Counted from the stretch's first letter, positions 24,796 through 37,381 are shown. The stretch is DNA of 64,000 bases from Vicia villosa (GCF_029867415.1 NC_081185.1:117903987-117967986), one strand, 5' to 3'. The notes: a model not told the origin generated them from the sequence alone. Program-made: numbers and translations.

Positions 24796-25787
24796 ACATA
24801 TTAATATCGATGTCTTTACATTAAAACAATGGTAAGACTGATGTTACAACACCTGTCTCCAAACTGAACAGATTCATAAAGTTGTGTTTGATACTGAAAT
24901 ATAAAATTGCAAAATGATAAATAACACAGAAAGTTGTTAACCCAGTTCAGTGCAACAACACCTAATCTGGGGGCTATCAAGCCATGAAAGAAATCCACTA
25001 TCAGCAGTATTAGTATTAAGCTAAACAGTCCCAATTTACAACTTCTCGCCTAATCACTACCTAGTGCAACTTCTTCCTAGAAGTTGACATCTAGACCTTG
25101 GAAGTCGACATCCCACAAACTAAATCACCTCAGTGATATCTAACAACCCCAGTCCCAGTGACTGTATCAAGAAATAACTCAACAAGAAGATCACTCTTCC
25201 AAAACTCAACTTTCTTGCTTAAAAGCTTCAAGAGTGAGAACAACACTCAACTTATTACCTAAAGGCTTTTGAGTGAGACCATTACGTCTACCAGAAGTAT
25301 CAGAAGATACAAGGGTGACTCAAAACTACACAAGACGCTCAAACCCGCAGCACTAAACTTATCCAAATTTACAAATTATGTAAAAGTTGTTATTACATTA
25401 GGTCAGGTCTTCTCTTTAAATAAACCTCTTTAGTCCATGGGCTTCAAAATCTGCATCCAGATATTTCTTAATTCATAAGTTGATTGATGCACCAATTGTG
25501 TAGATAAATATCCTTATATCTTTGAACACAGATATCAAGTTTCCTAAATTATCTTAGCATCCAATTTTGGGAACTTGTACTACTGGAGATACAAAGATTT
25601 GTTCCATATTAAATCTTCTTGACCTAAAAAATAAACTAAGATATATCCAAAAGAAATATCACAGAATCAAATCAAATATGTCAACTTGTACTAATGTTCT
25701 GGTGTAACATGTTACATCATCTGTCTGGACATCTTTCCTAAGCAACATGTTAGAACATCTTCCATAGCATCTGCAGTAAACCATGTT
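24796..25787 (-). mobile_element. About 1-kb insertion inside gag, LTR-like (possibly copia/SIRE type)
   Basis: This segment separates two halves of one Gag frame. Its minus strand holds phrases usual in legume copia LTRs (a region around GGTTTGAGCGTCTTGTG and a block near CACTGAACTGGGTTAACAAC). Exact ends and a clear 5-bp duplication could not be fixed; TTTTGCCAAT-like bases occur at both junctions. Confidence 0.4.
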
Positions 25788-26522
25788 TTAGCAAAATTTT
25801 GCCAATCCTAAAACCACAGCACTAACAATATTTTTTATATATTCCTTTTCCTCGATAGGAATAGGCTCTTGTAATTGAAACCTTGAGGGCTGATTTTGGT
25901 TTACTAGGGGCGCCTCATCATCAGGTGTTTCAACCTGCCTCATGTTCGACCTTAAGTGTCTGGTTCGAGGCTGAACTAGATGAACCCTAAATGACTCAAG
26001 CATTCGACTTATTTGATCAACCATGGGATTAATAATGACACCCTGCTTTAATGCCATTACAGAAGTCATATTCAACTATGGCGTCGTTTGGGGGATATAA
26101 CTAATTCCCCCTGGTCGACTGCTGAGATTCGCAGTTGCAGTAGAAGCATTTTGATGATTAAAAGGTGGCGCGGTGGCCAACACATTATCAGCATACGTTG
26201 ACATGTTCGACTGAAGTCTAGCAATCATCGACTAAGGCATACCATACAGATACTACCCTATATGGGGCATTAAACCGACTTGAAATAAGGCCCTTGAAGA
26301 GTTGAAAGGCGACACTCCAGAGTATCCTGATATCGACGAACCCGTCGTTGTTGAACCAGTGGCAGAAGAAGCCCTTACAGGGGAAATTATTGCATTTTGG
26401 GTTGTGGTACTAACTGGCATGACATCCCCATTGTAAGAATTTCTTTGTGTTAGATTAGAAGTGTTAGTGTCTGCGCTAGAACATGACATTTCAGACAATT
26501 GTTTTCCACTCCTTAAGTTCAT
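25788..26522 (-). pseudogene. gag: Ty3/gypsy Gag, N-terminal part, decayed
   Basis: Starts at an ATG (MNLRSGKQLSE) about 90 bases after a gypsy-type primer site, both on the minus strand. The region is serine/threonine-rich, then has the PRTRHLRSNMRQVETPDDEA segment and an IKNIVSAVV end that leads into the 1-kb insertion. Two stops occur near 26240-26255. It belongs with 23646-24795; together they would form one Gag. Confidence 0.65.
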
Positions 26523-26608
26523 ATATAAACAACATCTAACGTATGACAACAAACTACACAACATGTAAGTACTGAAAACAACCAAAACACTTGAAAATTA
26601 TTAGCACA

Positions 26609-26627
26609 GGTCTCATTGGGCGTGCCA
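26609..26627 (-). other. Probable primer binding site of the minus-strand gypsy element
   Basis: The minus strand reads TGGCACGCCCAATGAGACC just upstream of gag, close to the TGGCACGCCCAGTGGGAC site common in plant gypsy elements. Confidence 0.5.
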
Positions 26628-26633
26628 ATTTTT

Positions 26634-27235
26634 TTACCATGGGAATTGGTAAACAATGTTAGTCTCTTATTAAAGTTTATTTTGCGAGATCAACTAGTGA
26701 ATCTAGGAATATGTGCTTGGATTTTTCAAATGTCGTAAGAATAACGAGTGTTTGGATAATTTCGACAGTGGTTGAAATAACATCGTTAGTATTAGAAAAG
26801 AGTGACAGTGAAGATTAAGTAGAAAATGTAAAGATATCGACTAAAACGTGTAAAAGAGATTGAAGAAATGTAAACAAAAAACTTGACATTTACTGAAAGT
26901 TGGTGATTCAAACATACATTGCACTCTTCATACTCATTTCGCTCTTCGCTGGGTACAGTGAGTTTTGCATGAGTTTGAAAGTAAATTTAAACACCCCTAA
27001 ATCTAATTGCAAAACTTTTATTTATAATACAAGTAAATAACAGATTTCTGGTGTCCTTCCTCTCCTAGTGTGCCACGTATCCCCCAGCTTAACTTAACCC
27101 CCTCTGCACATCTTCATGCTTTTGAATACAGCAACGAATGGTTATCACATCACGTTCGCTTGTGGTAACCGTCCCAATCTGGGTAACTGCCTCTGTCGAC
27201 CTATATTCTCTGCCGACCTAGTAATCTTTTATCTC
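26634..27235 (-). repeat. Probable LTR of the minus-strand gypsy element
   Basis: Non-coding stretch directly upstream of the primer site, with a TATAAATAAAAG-like box on the minus strand near 27010-27025. The outer end could not be determined. Confidence 0.35.
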
Positions 27236-27239
27236 AAAA

Positions 27240-27777
27240 TATTATAAGTCTTCATCTTTCCTCAACCAAGGTGTCGACTCCTGTTTCATGCCTTTCTTTG
27301 TCGATTTTGGCTATTCTCTTATGGATAGCTCTCCACATGTCAATTGACTTTACCTGGACTTTTTGAATTTGTCGCAAATCCCAGCTAACAAACGCACAAG
27401 GTTCTCCTTTTACGTACTCGCACCAATACTAGTAAACTTTCATGTATGCCCAACATGAAGGATGAAGTTGCGAAGGATCCATATCCAAGTGTTTCAGAAT
27501 CTCTACCTCAAAAGCGGTGAAAGGATGACGGAGACCCATGATTGAAAAAACGCGCTCATAAAAGGTAATGGCATAACCATCATACTTGTCACATATTCTT
27601 TCTTCCTCAAAGGGACTCAAGATTTACCAATTGTACGATAAACCAACTTCAGTAAAAGTATTATCAAGACCATATGTTTTAGAAAATGCAGAAATGGTGG
27701 AAGAATAAGCAGGATCCATCCAAGATAATGGAGTATCCTTCTGAGATTAATGAACAATTTTTTGTGATTTATTGCTC
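27240..27777 (-). pseudogene. Uncharacterised transposon-associated ORF, decayed
   Basis: From the ATG at 27777 (MSNKSQKIVH) a frame runs through DTPLSWMDPAYSSTISAFSK and SPFEEERICDKYDGYAITFY into a basic C-terminus near 27250. It is broken by stops after KIVH, after LSYNW and after YMKVY. I recognise this as a protein found repeatedly beside gypsy/PMD-type repeats in legumes, with no established function. It reads like a formerly real protein of about 180 residues: acidic/aromatic N-terminal half and a helical middle. It lies upstream of the gypsy LTR on the same strand, so it could be the neighbour into which that LTR landed or an extra ORF of the element. Confidence 0.45.
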
Positions 27778-27850
27778 ATATTGCACTAACTTTATAAATA
27801 CATGAAAACAAAACACTAAAGAAAAAATGATGAATAAACTTGAAGAGAAT

Positions 27851-28493
27851 TGTAACACCCCATTTTTACCCGACAGTTATTCAAGAATCAGAGTCTTAAA
27901 ATTTCTCAACAAATAAATGAGGCATCACATATTCACTTCATAATAAATCACTTTATCGCATTTAGGGGATACATAGCACTTTCTTTAATCAATCAACAAG
28001 TACTCAGGCACATAATACTTTTTAAAACAGTATAACTTCTTCTATTAATAAAACAGCGGAGTCATAATTCTCATTTTCTGAATCAAGTACCATCTTATTC
28101 ACATAAATAACATCATATTAATAAAGCAACTTCACTTAACATATCATCCTAATAAACTAGGATAGTCACAATAAAACAACAACGTCATAAACATCATAAA
28201 TCATCCTCCCGAGTGCTACGTATCAGAGCGACAACCGACTCGATTAACAACAACTAAATCTTCATACTCAAACACCTGCACGTTACCAATATAAAGGCAA
28301 CGACGAACAAGAGAAAAGGGTGAGATATCAAATCATATAAGTGAGCGCATGATAAATTGTATATTAGGATTCAGAAATATATAGCTATGACATCACAAGT
28401 ATTAACATCGCCATACACTTCATACTTCCACTAACTCACAAATCTCACATACTTTTCATCGCACCACAAGTCACAACACTTCATATTCATATC

Positions 28494-28579
<86 letters not shown>

Positions 28580-30542
28580 CACTTACTTCGCAAGCCAAGT
28601 CATGATACATCACAATTTTAGTCTCAAAACATCACAGCATATAAGTCATACATTTAGTCACAAAACATCACATATAAGTCACACACCTAATCATGAAACA
28701 TCACATATAAGTCACACCAGACATATTCAGTTAATTTTATTCACAAGCATCGGTATCATCATACTATTCATAAAATCATCAATTCACTTCTTCACATACT
28801 TCCATCATTTAACAAGTCACGAAATATAATCACGATATAGTCACAAAACGTCACTGCTATGAATCACATAAGACACATGGGACATGAATCATGGATATGC
28901 ATGTGGTACCAATCGGAGCTTCAGCCCCCGTCACCAATTGCCCAATTCAGAGGCACAAGGCATAAGCCTTCGTCACTAATTTGTCAATCCAGGCCGTCAC
29001 AGAGTATGCATATGAAATGTGACTCGACAAACAAGACATATACAACATACTCATCACAATCACACATCGTCATGAGGCATACGCCTATATCACTGATGAT
29101 TACCAATTACTAGAGGTAATTCAACGTCACAAATAATCTCCCATCTTCACATATTAACAAAATCATCACAACATCATCACGTCTCGACACATCGTCACCA
29201 ATAAACAACTTCACATATTAACAAAATTATCACAACATCCTCATGTTCAGGTATATCACAACAAATAGACACATTAAGTCAATTCAAATTAGTCTTTTAT
29301 TTAACTCACTGAATCGCTATCATTTATTCAAACTCATTCACAAGTATTCTTTAATTAAACGAGTATATTTTGCATCGCTACCGGTTATCTAATGTTCGGG
29401 TATATCCTCAATATCATGAATTTACAAGTCATCGGGTTATACTTTATAGTCACTAAAAACACGTTTCAAACGGATTAACTCGGACATAATTCAATTCTTT
29501 ATCGGTTATCCGATTTATCCGATTAAATTCATTACCTATTGTTATACTAAAGTCTCTCTGTTATTACACCACTGCTACTAATTGTTTTATTCTGCTATAT
29601 TATTGTGCTACTGCTATATTATTGTGCTTCTGCTATATATAAACCGAAGTACAGTATGAAGCAATTAGTAAAAACAGGGCAATATGTGAAACAGCACAGA
29701 AAAGAAATCAAAATCACAAGGCATGGTTTAATGGGGTGCCGCTCGGCAACCCCTTTCCCATAACATGATTGTCGTCCGTCAAGGACTTCCCCCACCAAGA
29801 TGTCGCCCGTCATGGGCCAAGCATCTCCATACCGTCCGTCAAGGACAGGGCACGCGCCGACCGTCTTCGTGGCATCTCTTGTCAATTCAATACTCACATA
29901 CCAAGCTCACGTTTAACACACAAACATAACAGTTTCATACTCATACAAACATAGCAGTTTCAGAATGAATCAAACGTTTTTTGGTAGCACAAACAGTAAA
30001 GGCAAACTTTCAGAGACAAGATTTCTTAGGTTTTCAATTTGCAGAAGCGAGTCAACACAACAGTTGCAATAACCTAAACCCCTAATCCCCAACATACAAC
30101 TGCTCATAAGCCCCATTATAGGAAGAGAACCTCACCCTTACCTTATTCAATTTGGAGCAACTTGATGGGTCTCCGATTCACACTTCCGATTTGGCACCAT
30201 GGATGGAAATCTCTAAGCTTTGTTCATCTTCTCCAAGACTTGCCTCCTTCTCTTCACAACTTGTTTTCTCCCAAATGACAACACTACTCTTCATATCTCT
30301 AAAACCCTAATTTATCATTCCAATTGGGCTTAGATAACAATTCTTCACAAACCAATTTAGGCCCAATAAGATAAATAACCCAAAATAACCAATACCTAAC
30401 TTTTAATAATATTCCGTCGATATAATAATCTATTTGCCGACATAGTCACTTATTCACCAAAATATACTTCTCAACCGATAATTTTCGAAAATAAAATAAT
30501 AATATTTAATTAAATAAATAATTAAATAATCGGGGCGTTACA
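27851..30542 (-). mobile_element. 2.7-kb solo LTR, same family as 4298-20444
   Basis: On the minus strand it begins TGTAACGCCCCGATT at 30542 and ends ATGGGGTGTTACA at 27851, with a perfect AGAAT duplication (27846-27850 and 30543-30547). The block at 28202-28232 matches 20080-20111 of the other copy with one or two differences. A GC-rich segment with repeated CCGTCAAGGAC lies at 29769-29870. No internal coding domain. Confidence 0.8.
28499..28577. repeat. (TA)n microsatellite
   Basis: About 79 bp of uninterrupted TA inside the solo LTR. The length may be unreliable in assemblies. Confidence 0.95.
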
Positions 30543-30547
30543 AGAAT

Positions 30548-31800
30548 GACTTAGAAGAAAAACAACATTTACCCTTCCAAAATAGATTATATCCTAGAAT
30601 GCAAAAAACTTTGACAAACACGTCTACTCGCCCCCACGTAACACTCTAGGGTTTCGGTTACCGAGAGTTGTAATGATATCTACAAAAAGAAGTTTGATGT
30701 ATGGCGCATTAAATACATGATTCCTTAAGATATGCAAAAATGCTTGTTCATTTATCTTAAAACAATCAAAATATCAAGGCATCACCTACCTATACAGCGG
30801 CAAGGGTTAAGGGGAAACTATTTTGGACCGATCAGGTCGACCCCATATGGACTTAAGCCGACAACATCGATCCCGACCAGCAACCAGATAAAGGTTCCAC
30901 TCCTTTTAGAGTCTTCGTAATACGCAAGGATCATCATTTCAGGGATCACCAAAAATATCAGCTCACAACCCACTCAACGACTCTCCTCAATTCTCTCTTA
31001 AGTATTAGCAAGTTAGTTATTTTCTCTCTACTATAAATAAAGAAGAAGTCAAATTGTCAAATTCAGATAACAGATTTCAAACACAATTTGAATTGAGTAT
31101 CAATCTTGTAGGTCTCTCACTCCACCATGTCAAAACTCCCGATCGGTCATCACAGTCTTTCACCTTCTTATTTCTGATTCCGCAAAACAATTACAATTAA
31201 AAAGAACATGTGAACAAAATATTAAGCAATTAAAAATATCTATATACTTTACTAGTAAAAGAATATATGTTCATGTTTTGTAAAAGTAAAAACATCATTC
31301 AAAAATACTTTTTATTGGTTAGAGAAAAAAATGAAAAAAATTAATTATTAATTTTTATATTAAAATTATTAAGATTATCGAATTTCACCATGTATCATGA
31401 ATATTCTTGAAAACATATATAGTATTAACAACGAATCATTTATTGATAAATAATAATATTTTTTTTTATAGATTATTAATAATTATTTATAATATTTATC
31501 GAATGTTAATTGGTTCGATGGTAATTGATGTTGAATTTTCTAAAAAGAATGAGAATTTCATCTTCCACAACTGTAATCAAGAGAGAATGAAATCATTTGA
31601 TGTCAAAATGGACGGTCTAATATGCCGATATTGTGATAGTGGGAAAAATAAATAAAAAATTCTTTGGATTATTCTAAAAAAATTGTTAGAAAAATATTAG
31701 TTTTTTCGTTTTAAAAGGAAATAAAAAATTTACCATTATTATTTGGTCAAGATCTTTTTCTTTTATATATAGAATTTTTCATATTTTGTTAAGAAAATAC
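30548..31800. other. Intergenic/repeat relic
   Basis: 30620-31170 looks like a plus-strand LTR fragment (CTATAAATAAAG box at 31030, leader-like sequence after it) but no primer site or partner is found. 31180-31800 is AT-rich, with nothing recognised. Confidence 0.3.
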
Positions 31801-31803
31801 TTA

Positions 31804-32177
31804 GGCTTTGTATGGCAACATATTTTGAGCTTATAACTTATAAGCTCGTATGATAAAAAAAGACCTGTTTGATAAGGTCTTTTCATTAGGAACTAATAGC
31901 TTATTTTAGTAGTTTATAGCCTATTTTTCAGACGCTATTTTAAATAGCGTTTTAGCTTATAGCTTATATTTTTCTTCCATTAATACCCTTATAAATTTTA
32001 ATTATTTTAAATTTGTATTTAATTATTAATTAAAAAATATCTTTTTATGTCATTTTACATTTATGAGTTATCAGTCATCAGCTATAAGCTATAAACTATC
32101 AGCCATCAGCCATCGGCCGTAAACTATAAATTATAAGCTAGTTTATCATCCAACTACTAATTTTACCAAACAAAGTC
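31804..32177. mobile_element. Tourist-like MITE (PIF/Harbinger type)
   Basis: 374 bp with imperfect terminal inverted repeats (GGCTTTGTATGGCAAC against GACTTTGTTTGGTAAA) and TTA on both sides (31801-31803, 32178-32180), the usual PIF/Harbinger target. The interior is full of AGCTTATA/TATAAGCT inverted pieces. Non-coding; it sits about 1 kb upstream of the cytochrome c gene. Confidence 0.65.
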
Positions 32178-32180
32178 TTA

Positions 32181-33100
32181 GATAAACACAAACATAACAC
32201 TTAATTTTATATAAATTAATACAATTAATAGCAAATTTTATATTAATTAAAAAATAAGAATAGTTTTTTCTCTCTCCTATTTTGTCACAATTACTTCATA
32301 AATTTAAATAAAAAATTAAATTTTTGAAAAAATATAAATTTTTCTCTCTTTTTATTGGATGTTTCTAAATATATGGATTTAGATTTGTTTTCATGCAAAT
32401 ATTTCTTATTTTGTTAATACTTTAAAAAATTAGTATTAACAACAAAATATATATTGATAAATTAACTAAATTTATTCTGATTATTGAAAATTTATTTGGT
32501 GTATTTGAGATTATTAAAAATATAATTTTAATATTTAAATTCAATGTATTTTAATTATTATTTTACAAAATGATTTTTAGTGAAATAATACACAAGAATA
32601 AATTCTCCAAATAATAAAAAAATAAATATTAAAAAATGATAAAAAATATCATCAACAATAAATAGCCCAAAAAAAGATACAAAATATTTTTCTATAATTT
32701 TAATTAAATACAAAACAATAAAAAAATTTCAATCCTCCTCTAAAATAATAATCCTCCGTTCTTTTTTAAATGTCATAAAACTCTTCAATTAAAATAGTGG
32801 GTTGTTAAAATTAATTTTTTTTTTATTATATTTTCATTTATTTTCTCTTTTTAAATAACTTCAATCATACACTTAAAACTGAATGGAGAGAGTATAACTA
32901 AAAAAAATTATAATATATTTTGACATATTTAATTGATTGCGAAATCAAACCCAAAATAGTTTCTATATATTTGAAAATATTACCAAAAATAACTTTAATT
33001 ATTGATATTAAAATAGCTGTTATTTCAACATTAATCTTTAAAAAATAGACTTTTAATAAATAAAATAGAATATAATAATAAATAAATAATGAAAAAGTGA
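32181..33100. other. AT-rich upstream region of the cytochrome c gene
   Basis: No ORF or repeat recognised. Very AT-rich. TATA-like AATATAATAATAAATAAATAA at 33068-33090 may serve the promoter. Confidence 0.35.
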
Positions 33101-33226
33101 TTTGGGTGGTCTAGAAAGGCGGTGTTGGTTTTCAATAAGTTTCTCGGGTCCTCCAAAGTCCACATACCAGCATATTCTCAATTCTATTCTTTCGCCACAC
33201 GCCGCTTGCTTCTCGAACCTTCTCCA

Positions 33227-34643
33227 ATGGCCTCCTTCGATGAAGCTCCTCCCGGAAACCCCACCGCCGGCGACAAGATCTTCAGAACTAAGTGCGCTCA
33301 GTGCCACACCGTCGACAAAGGCGCCGGCCACAAACAAGGTTTACTAATTTTCTTCTTTTCGTCGTAAACTAACTCTCAGATCTGAACATTCTGTCTTGAT
33401 TTTTCTTTTTTTTTTGTTACTTTTATTTCATATGCGTTACTTCTCTAAACACTATCAAGTTTTTCTGTTGTTGTTTATGCTTGTTGTTGCAGATCATGCT
33501 AAAGTGTATTTTTCTCTAATTTTATGTATATTTGTTTGTAGAAAAATTATCAAATGCGTGTTTGGATCCCGTTGTTATAAAATTTGATTTTATTGAATTG
33601 ATTCGATTCTATGAAAACCAGTTGATTCTATAGTACTTTATGATTGGATATATTTTAACAAAAGTGAGCTGAGGAATAAATTAGAGGCTGCAATCAATTG
33701 TAAAAGCCACGTGCTCCAAATTTTAGCATCTAGAATCAATTTTTGAGGGTAAAATAGTGATTTATTTTTGTTCATATACTTTATCAACGTATTTGTACAC
33801 TTGGTATGTTTTGAATATGTAGTTCAAATGACTGGGAGTAATTCTGTTTAGTCGCCTTAATTGCGGCTTTTGGCTTGTCTTTATTGCAGCCTCCAACACC
33901 TTCATTGTGTTGGGTTTGAAGGGGTTGATTTAATCTTTACATTGTTTAGATATATAACATGTATTGTGATTATAAGTGGAGGCAATACTTACAAGGCAGT
34001 TTTGTAGGAATGAATTAGACTCGATCCTTACACCATAAGAGTTTATCATTTATGCTTTGTTTGATTTTTTCTGTTTCGCACGCAATTTCTTTAGAGGACC
34101 TTATTCATTATGCTGCAGCTAATATGTGATCACAATCTAAGCAGTTTCCTGTGCCCCTCCCTGAATAATGTATAATGCAATAAAATTCTAACGACAAAAT
34201 CGTTTGCTTTATTTGTTGTCAACCATAGGACCCAATCTGAATGGTTTGTTTGGAAGACAATCTGGGACAACTCCTGGATATTCCTATTCCGCGGCTAACA
34301 AGAACAAGGCTGTGAACTGGGATGAGAAAACACTGTATGATTACTTGCTTAACCCCAAGAAGGTACATCATTTTGATTGTTATTTCAGTGCTTTTTTTAG
34401 ATGACTTATAATTGTCTATGTCAAGTGGTTATTAATATTCATTTGATGCTTCTTTGTACCGTATCATTTCAGGATTTAGAATTTTTTTTGAAAGTGTTGT
34501 TCGACCTAGTATGTCACTGATTTACTTGTTTTGTTCTTGTGCAGTACATCCCGGGGACAAAGATGGTGTTTCCTGGTCTCAAGAAGCCCCAGGATCGTGC
34601 TGATCTTATTTCCTATCTGAAGCAGGCCACTGCATCAGAATAG
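33227..34643 (+). CDS. CYTC: Cytochrome c, mitochondrial electron carrier (three exons)
   Basis: The product carries electrons from complex III to complex IV in the mitochondrial intermembrane space. Exons: 33227-33338, 34229-34362, 34545-34643; introns of 890 and 182 bp with GT/AG ends. The joined frame codes for 114 residues, the normal plant length. The haem attachment motif CAQCH is at residues 23-27, the [20 protein letters not shown] block follows across the first splice, and the axial methionine is M89 in GTKMVFPG. The plant-type N-terminal extension [12 protein letters not shown] supports the start at 33227. The 5' leader probably begins near 33095. A polyadenylation-type AATAAAA lies at about 34725. 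No defect is seen; it appears functional. The immediate upstream DNA is AT-rich with a MITE about 1 kb away. Confidence 0.96.
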
Positions 34644-35600
34644 AATTTCCGTATGATTTTCAAACATGGAGGTTTAATTTTCGCACATTTTATTGTGTGG
34701 TGCAAACCACTTATCTTGGCAAAAATAAAAGCAGACTTGATTAGTTTGCAGTGCTATTTTGTTCCTTTTGCATTGCATTGCTTCTTTAGGGTTGCAGTTG
34801 CGAATATTGGTTCTGAACTAATATTAAGACATTGGTTGTTGAAAGCTGAAACATTCTTATTAAATTTTACTTAAGTGGAAGCTTATTTTTGTTTTCATTT
34901 GTTGCAATTATCTTGTGTTTTTTAACTTTGAGTTTGCTTAATCGAATGCATTATAATGCAATTTCTTTCCTAATTTTTTTGCTGTTCATAAAGTGCAATT
35001 TTTTTCAGCTTAATATCTAAGATTGAAGTTCTTGCTATATGGGGATCGAGGGGGTTAGTTTGAATTTCAGACTAAGTGGGTATGTTGAGGTTTAATTATT
35101 GGATTATGATGCTCTTTAGAACCTTTAATTTTACTTCTAACTTTATCTCCAACTAAAGAAAACTTTTTGCAACTTCGTTGCCTTTTTAATCTTTGTGATT
35201 TAATGGGAATTTGAGCCAATTATATGATTGATTTTAAGTGTCAAACATGGCTCATGTTCTAACAAATGTTCACAAGTGGCCACGAAATCCATCACCTATT
35301 TTAACTAATGAATCTATTTAAGCGCACATCAAAATTACCTATTTAAAGGAAAATCAAAATTTTCTGCTGTCAATTTAATTATTACACATGCTTCGTTTTT
35401 TCTTGGTGCCTTTTAGTCCTCTCATTGATCCTGTAACTTTTGATTTAACTACACACATTTCACACTACTAGCACACCCTATATTTGTGAGATGAGATTGT
35501 ATTGGGAAATGTTTATTTTTCCTAGAGGGTATTGAGTGATTTTAGAGTGAGATAGAGAGAGAGAGAGCAAGCTCAATAAGTTCCTATATCTATCATATGA
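34644..35600. other. 3' flank of cytochrome c and intergenic DNA
   Basis: Contains the 3' untranslated region to about 34880. The rest shows a short GA run near 35550 and no gene. Confidence 0.5.
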
Positions 35601-35674
35601 GAAAAGGAATTTTCTTTATCCACCTCTTTACTTTCTTGGTCATTCCTGGTGAAATCTTCAAAATACCCTTTGTT

Positions 35675-35895
35675 TCGGAATTCGGAAATGTATTTCCGAA
35701 AACGTGTTTTTTTTGAAAAAAAGGTGGTTTTGGAAATGTATTTCCGAAAACGTGTTTTTTTTTATGAAAAAAACTGATTTCGGAAATGTACATCCGAAAT
35801 AATGTTTTTTTTCTTCAGAAAATAGGGGAATTCGGAAGTGCATCTCCAAATTCACCCCCTCTTGGAAGAATTCGGAAATGTTCTTCCGAAATAAG
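35675..35895. repeat. Left subterminal palindrome cluster of the OTU-MULE
   Basis: About five copies of the imperfect palindrome TTCGGAAATGTATTTCCGAA or shortened forms, spaced 40-60 bp. The same motif recurs at 36435-36520, 39555-40032 and 41270-41375. Confidence 0.8.
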
Positions 35896-36018
35896 GTCTG
35901 GACAGAAGAAAAATAACAAACAACAACGATTCGATTTATTTAACGGATGAAGATTATATCGATCACGTTACATAAGATTAAAGTTACATATTGTTAAGCA
36001 CGGGTAGGTGAGGATGAG

Positions 36019-36300
36019 TCAACATTTTGATAACGTCGGCCCCCGACTTTGAAGTTTCGCATCCAACTTGATCGCACCCTTCGAAGAAAATCGGTCGAAA
36101 GTTGTCCACAAAACCGTTAAATTTTCGTCGTTCTTGATTTCAAAAGGTGTGAACTCAACGTTTCCGTCGTCGTTAAGCGATGGCGAGCGGTACTCGAGCT
36201 TGACAACCTTTCGATTTTTCGGATATTGCAATAGCGTGTTGAGCGACGTTATCAAGTCCGCAAACGGCGTGTCGCGCGAGAAGCGGAATTGGAACGACAT
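36019..36300 (-). CDS. Small MULE accessory protein, PB1-like (93 aa)
   Basis: An intact 93-codon ORF (MSFQFRFSRDTPFADLITSL...) lies downstream of the OTU frame, inside the MULE ends. The layout (a strand-rich N-terminus, the helix-type segment TPFADLITSLNTLLQYP, NRKVVKLEYRSP, then EIKNDENLTVLWTTFDRF and a terminal GAIKLDAKLQ strand) resembles the N-terminal domain seen at the start of many MULE transposases, here as a separate gene. A decayed homologue sits in the same relative place in the second OTU-MULE (54534-54734; shared NRKVVK), which argues for a real gene of the family. Function unknown: it could assist or limit transposition. The PB1-like label is an inference from pattern, not an alignment. 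Confidence 0.6.
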   Translation of the reverse strand: MSFQFRFSRDTPFADLITSLNTLLQYPKNRKVVKLEYRSPSLNDDGNVEFTPFEIKNDENLTVLWTTFDRFSSKGAIKLDAKLQSRGPTLSKC

Positions 36301-36740
36301 CGGGTAGACACTGGTGAAGTAGACGAATGCTAGGTGGGGGTAGGTTTATGTCATTTGCGTTTTGTGGTGTGAAGAGGATGAAGAAGAGTGTGTTGTATTT
36401 ATAGACTTATTGGAGTAATAATGGCCCAACAAACTTTATCCTGCATTCAGTGAAAGTTTCAGAAATGAACTTCCGAAATTGGTCTGAAAATATGCATATT
36501 TCGGAAGTTCATTTTCGAATTATGCAGAAACAGAGGCGAATTTTACATTTTGTGCATTGCATTCTGTTTTGTGTTAACAATACCAAAAGCATACAAAATA
36601 GGCATAAAATAGGCAATGACAACATAAAATATACTTATATTATATATGTATTGAATCGGTCCGTTTTTACATGGTAAACGACAATACATACAAAAAAGAC
36701 ACGCACCGGTCATTACAAACAAAAAACGGCCCGGTAAAAA

Positions 36741-37381
36741 TTAAAATTTGCCGAACCAATCGGTGGCGCCTAAATCTAAAATAGGTATGTTTTTCGACCG
36801 CTCTCTATTTTGCTCACGCTCTTGGCTCATCATTTCTTCAAACTCCGCCATTCTTGAAATGAAAGGATCCGGCCAAGTCTCCGCCTCATTTGAATGATGT
36901 GCCGTCCATTGACAAGAAGTAGCTGGTATTGGACACCCCGGTTTCAAAAAACTTGCACGAAGTGCCGCGATCTTAGATATCCGATGCATATGATGCGGCT
37001 CGACGCGTCCAATGGCGGTCGAATATGAAGTGGAAAGAATGTCTCACATAGTCCAAATCTCGTCAAATCGACACACACCCTATCATATGTACTTGCTATT
37101 AGATGGCCCATATCGGGGAATGACATCCACTTCGAAACCGGAGCGATACCGGTAAGTGATGGAACAAGTGAATCATGAATTTTCTTAAAGTTTTCTTGAT
37201 TTTCATATAGTCGGGCGTAGATGTCCCGATGCGAAGTCAACTCCGAAAGAAGTTCCCGTCGAATTAAAGTGTGATTTTCTTCCCCTTTATCGAGCAAACC
37301 CGCAACGGCCCGATATCCACAATTGCCGTCGCCTCCAACATCAACTATGTTATCGATATATTTGTGCATAAAAAGTGGCAT
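36741..37381 (-). pseudogene. OTU-type cysteine protease domain of the MULE polyprotein
   Basis: The frame from 37381 contains VDVGGDGNCGYRAVAGLL, the OTU catalytic Asp/Cys block, and ends with the histidine motif SRHFVQVF. A second frame (36741-36989) continues it (LKPGCPIPATSCQWT, then ISRMAEFEEMM and a short tail). OTU domains remove ubiquitin-type modifiers. Here the domain is the C-terminal part of a MULE product, a combination found in plant MULEs (others carry Ulp1-type proteases). Two single-base losses separate the frames: at the A6/T6 run 37405-37410 between transposase and OTU, and at the run 36946-36951 just after the histidine motif. In both cases one more base in the run would keep the frame. 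The catalytic residues are intact. Confidence 0.8.

Noticed and set aside
28431..28613. 60-aa ORF of alternating Tyr-Ile
   Set aside because: Translation of the (TA)n microsatellite.
33053..33337. 94-aa antisense ORF over cytochrome c exon 1
   Set aside because: Shadow of the GC-rich first exon; the sense strand has the haem motif and splice sites.
35600..35605. AGAAAA shared at both ends of the OTU-MULE as a target duplication
   Set aside because: Only six bases and not at equal distance from the two TIR ends; MULEs normally leave 9 bp.
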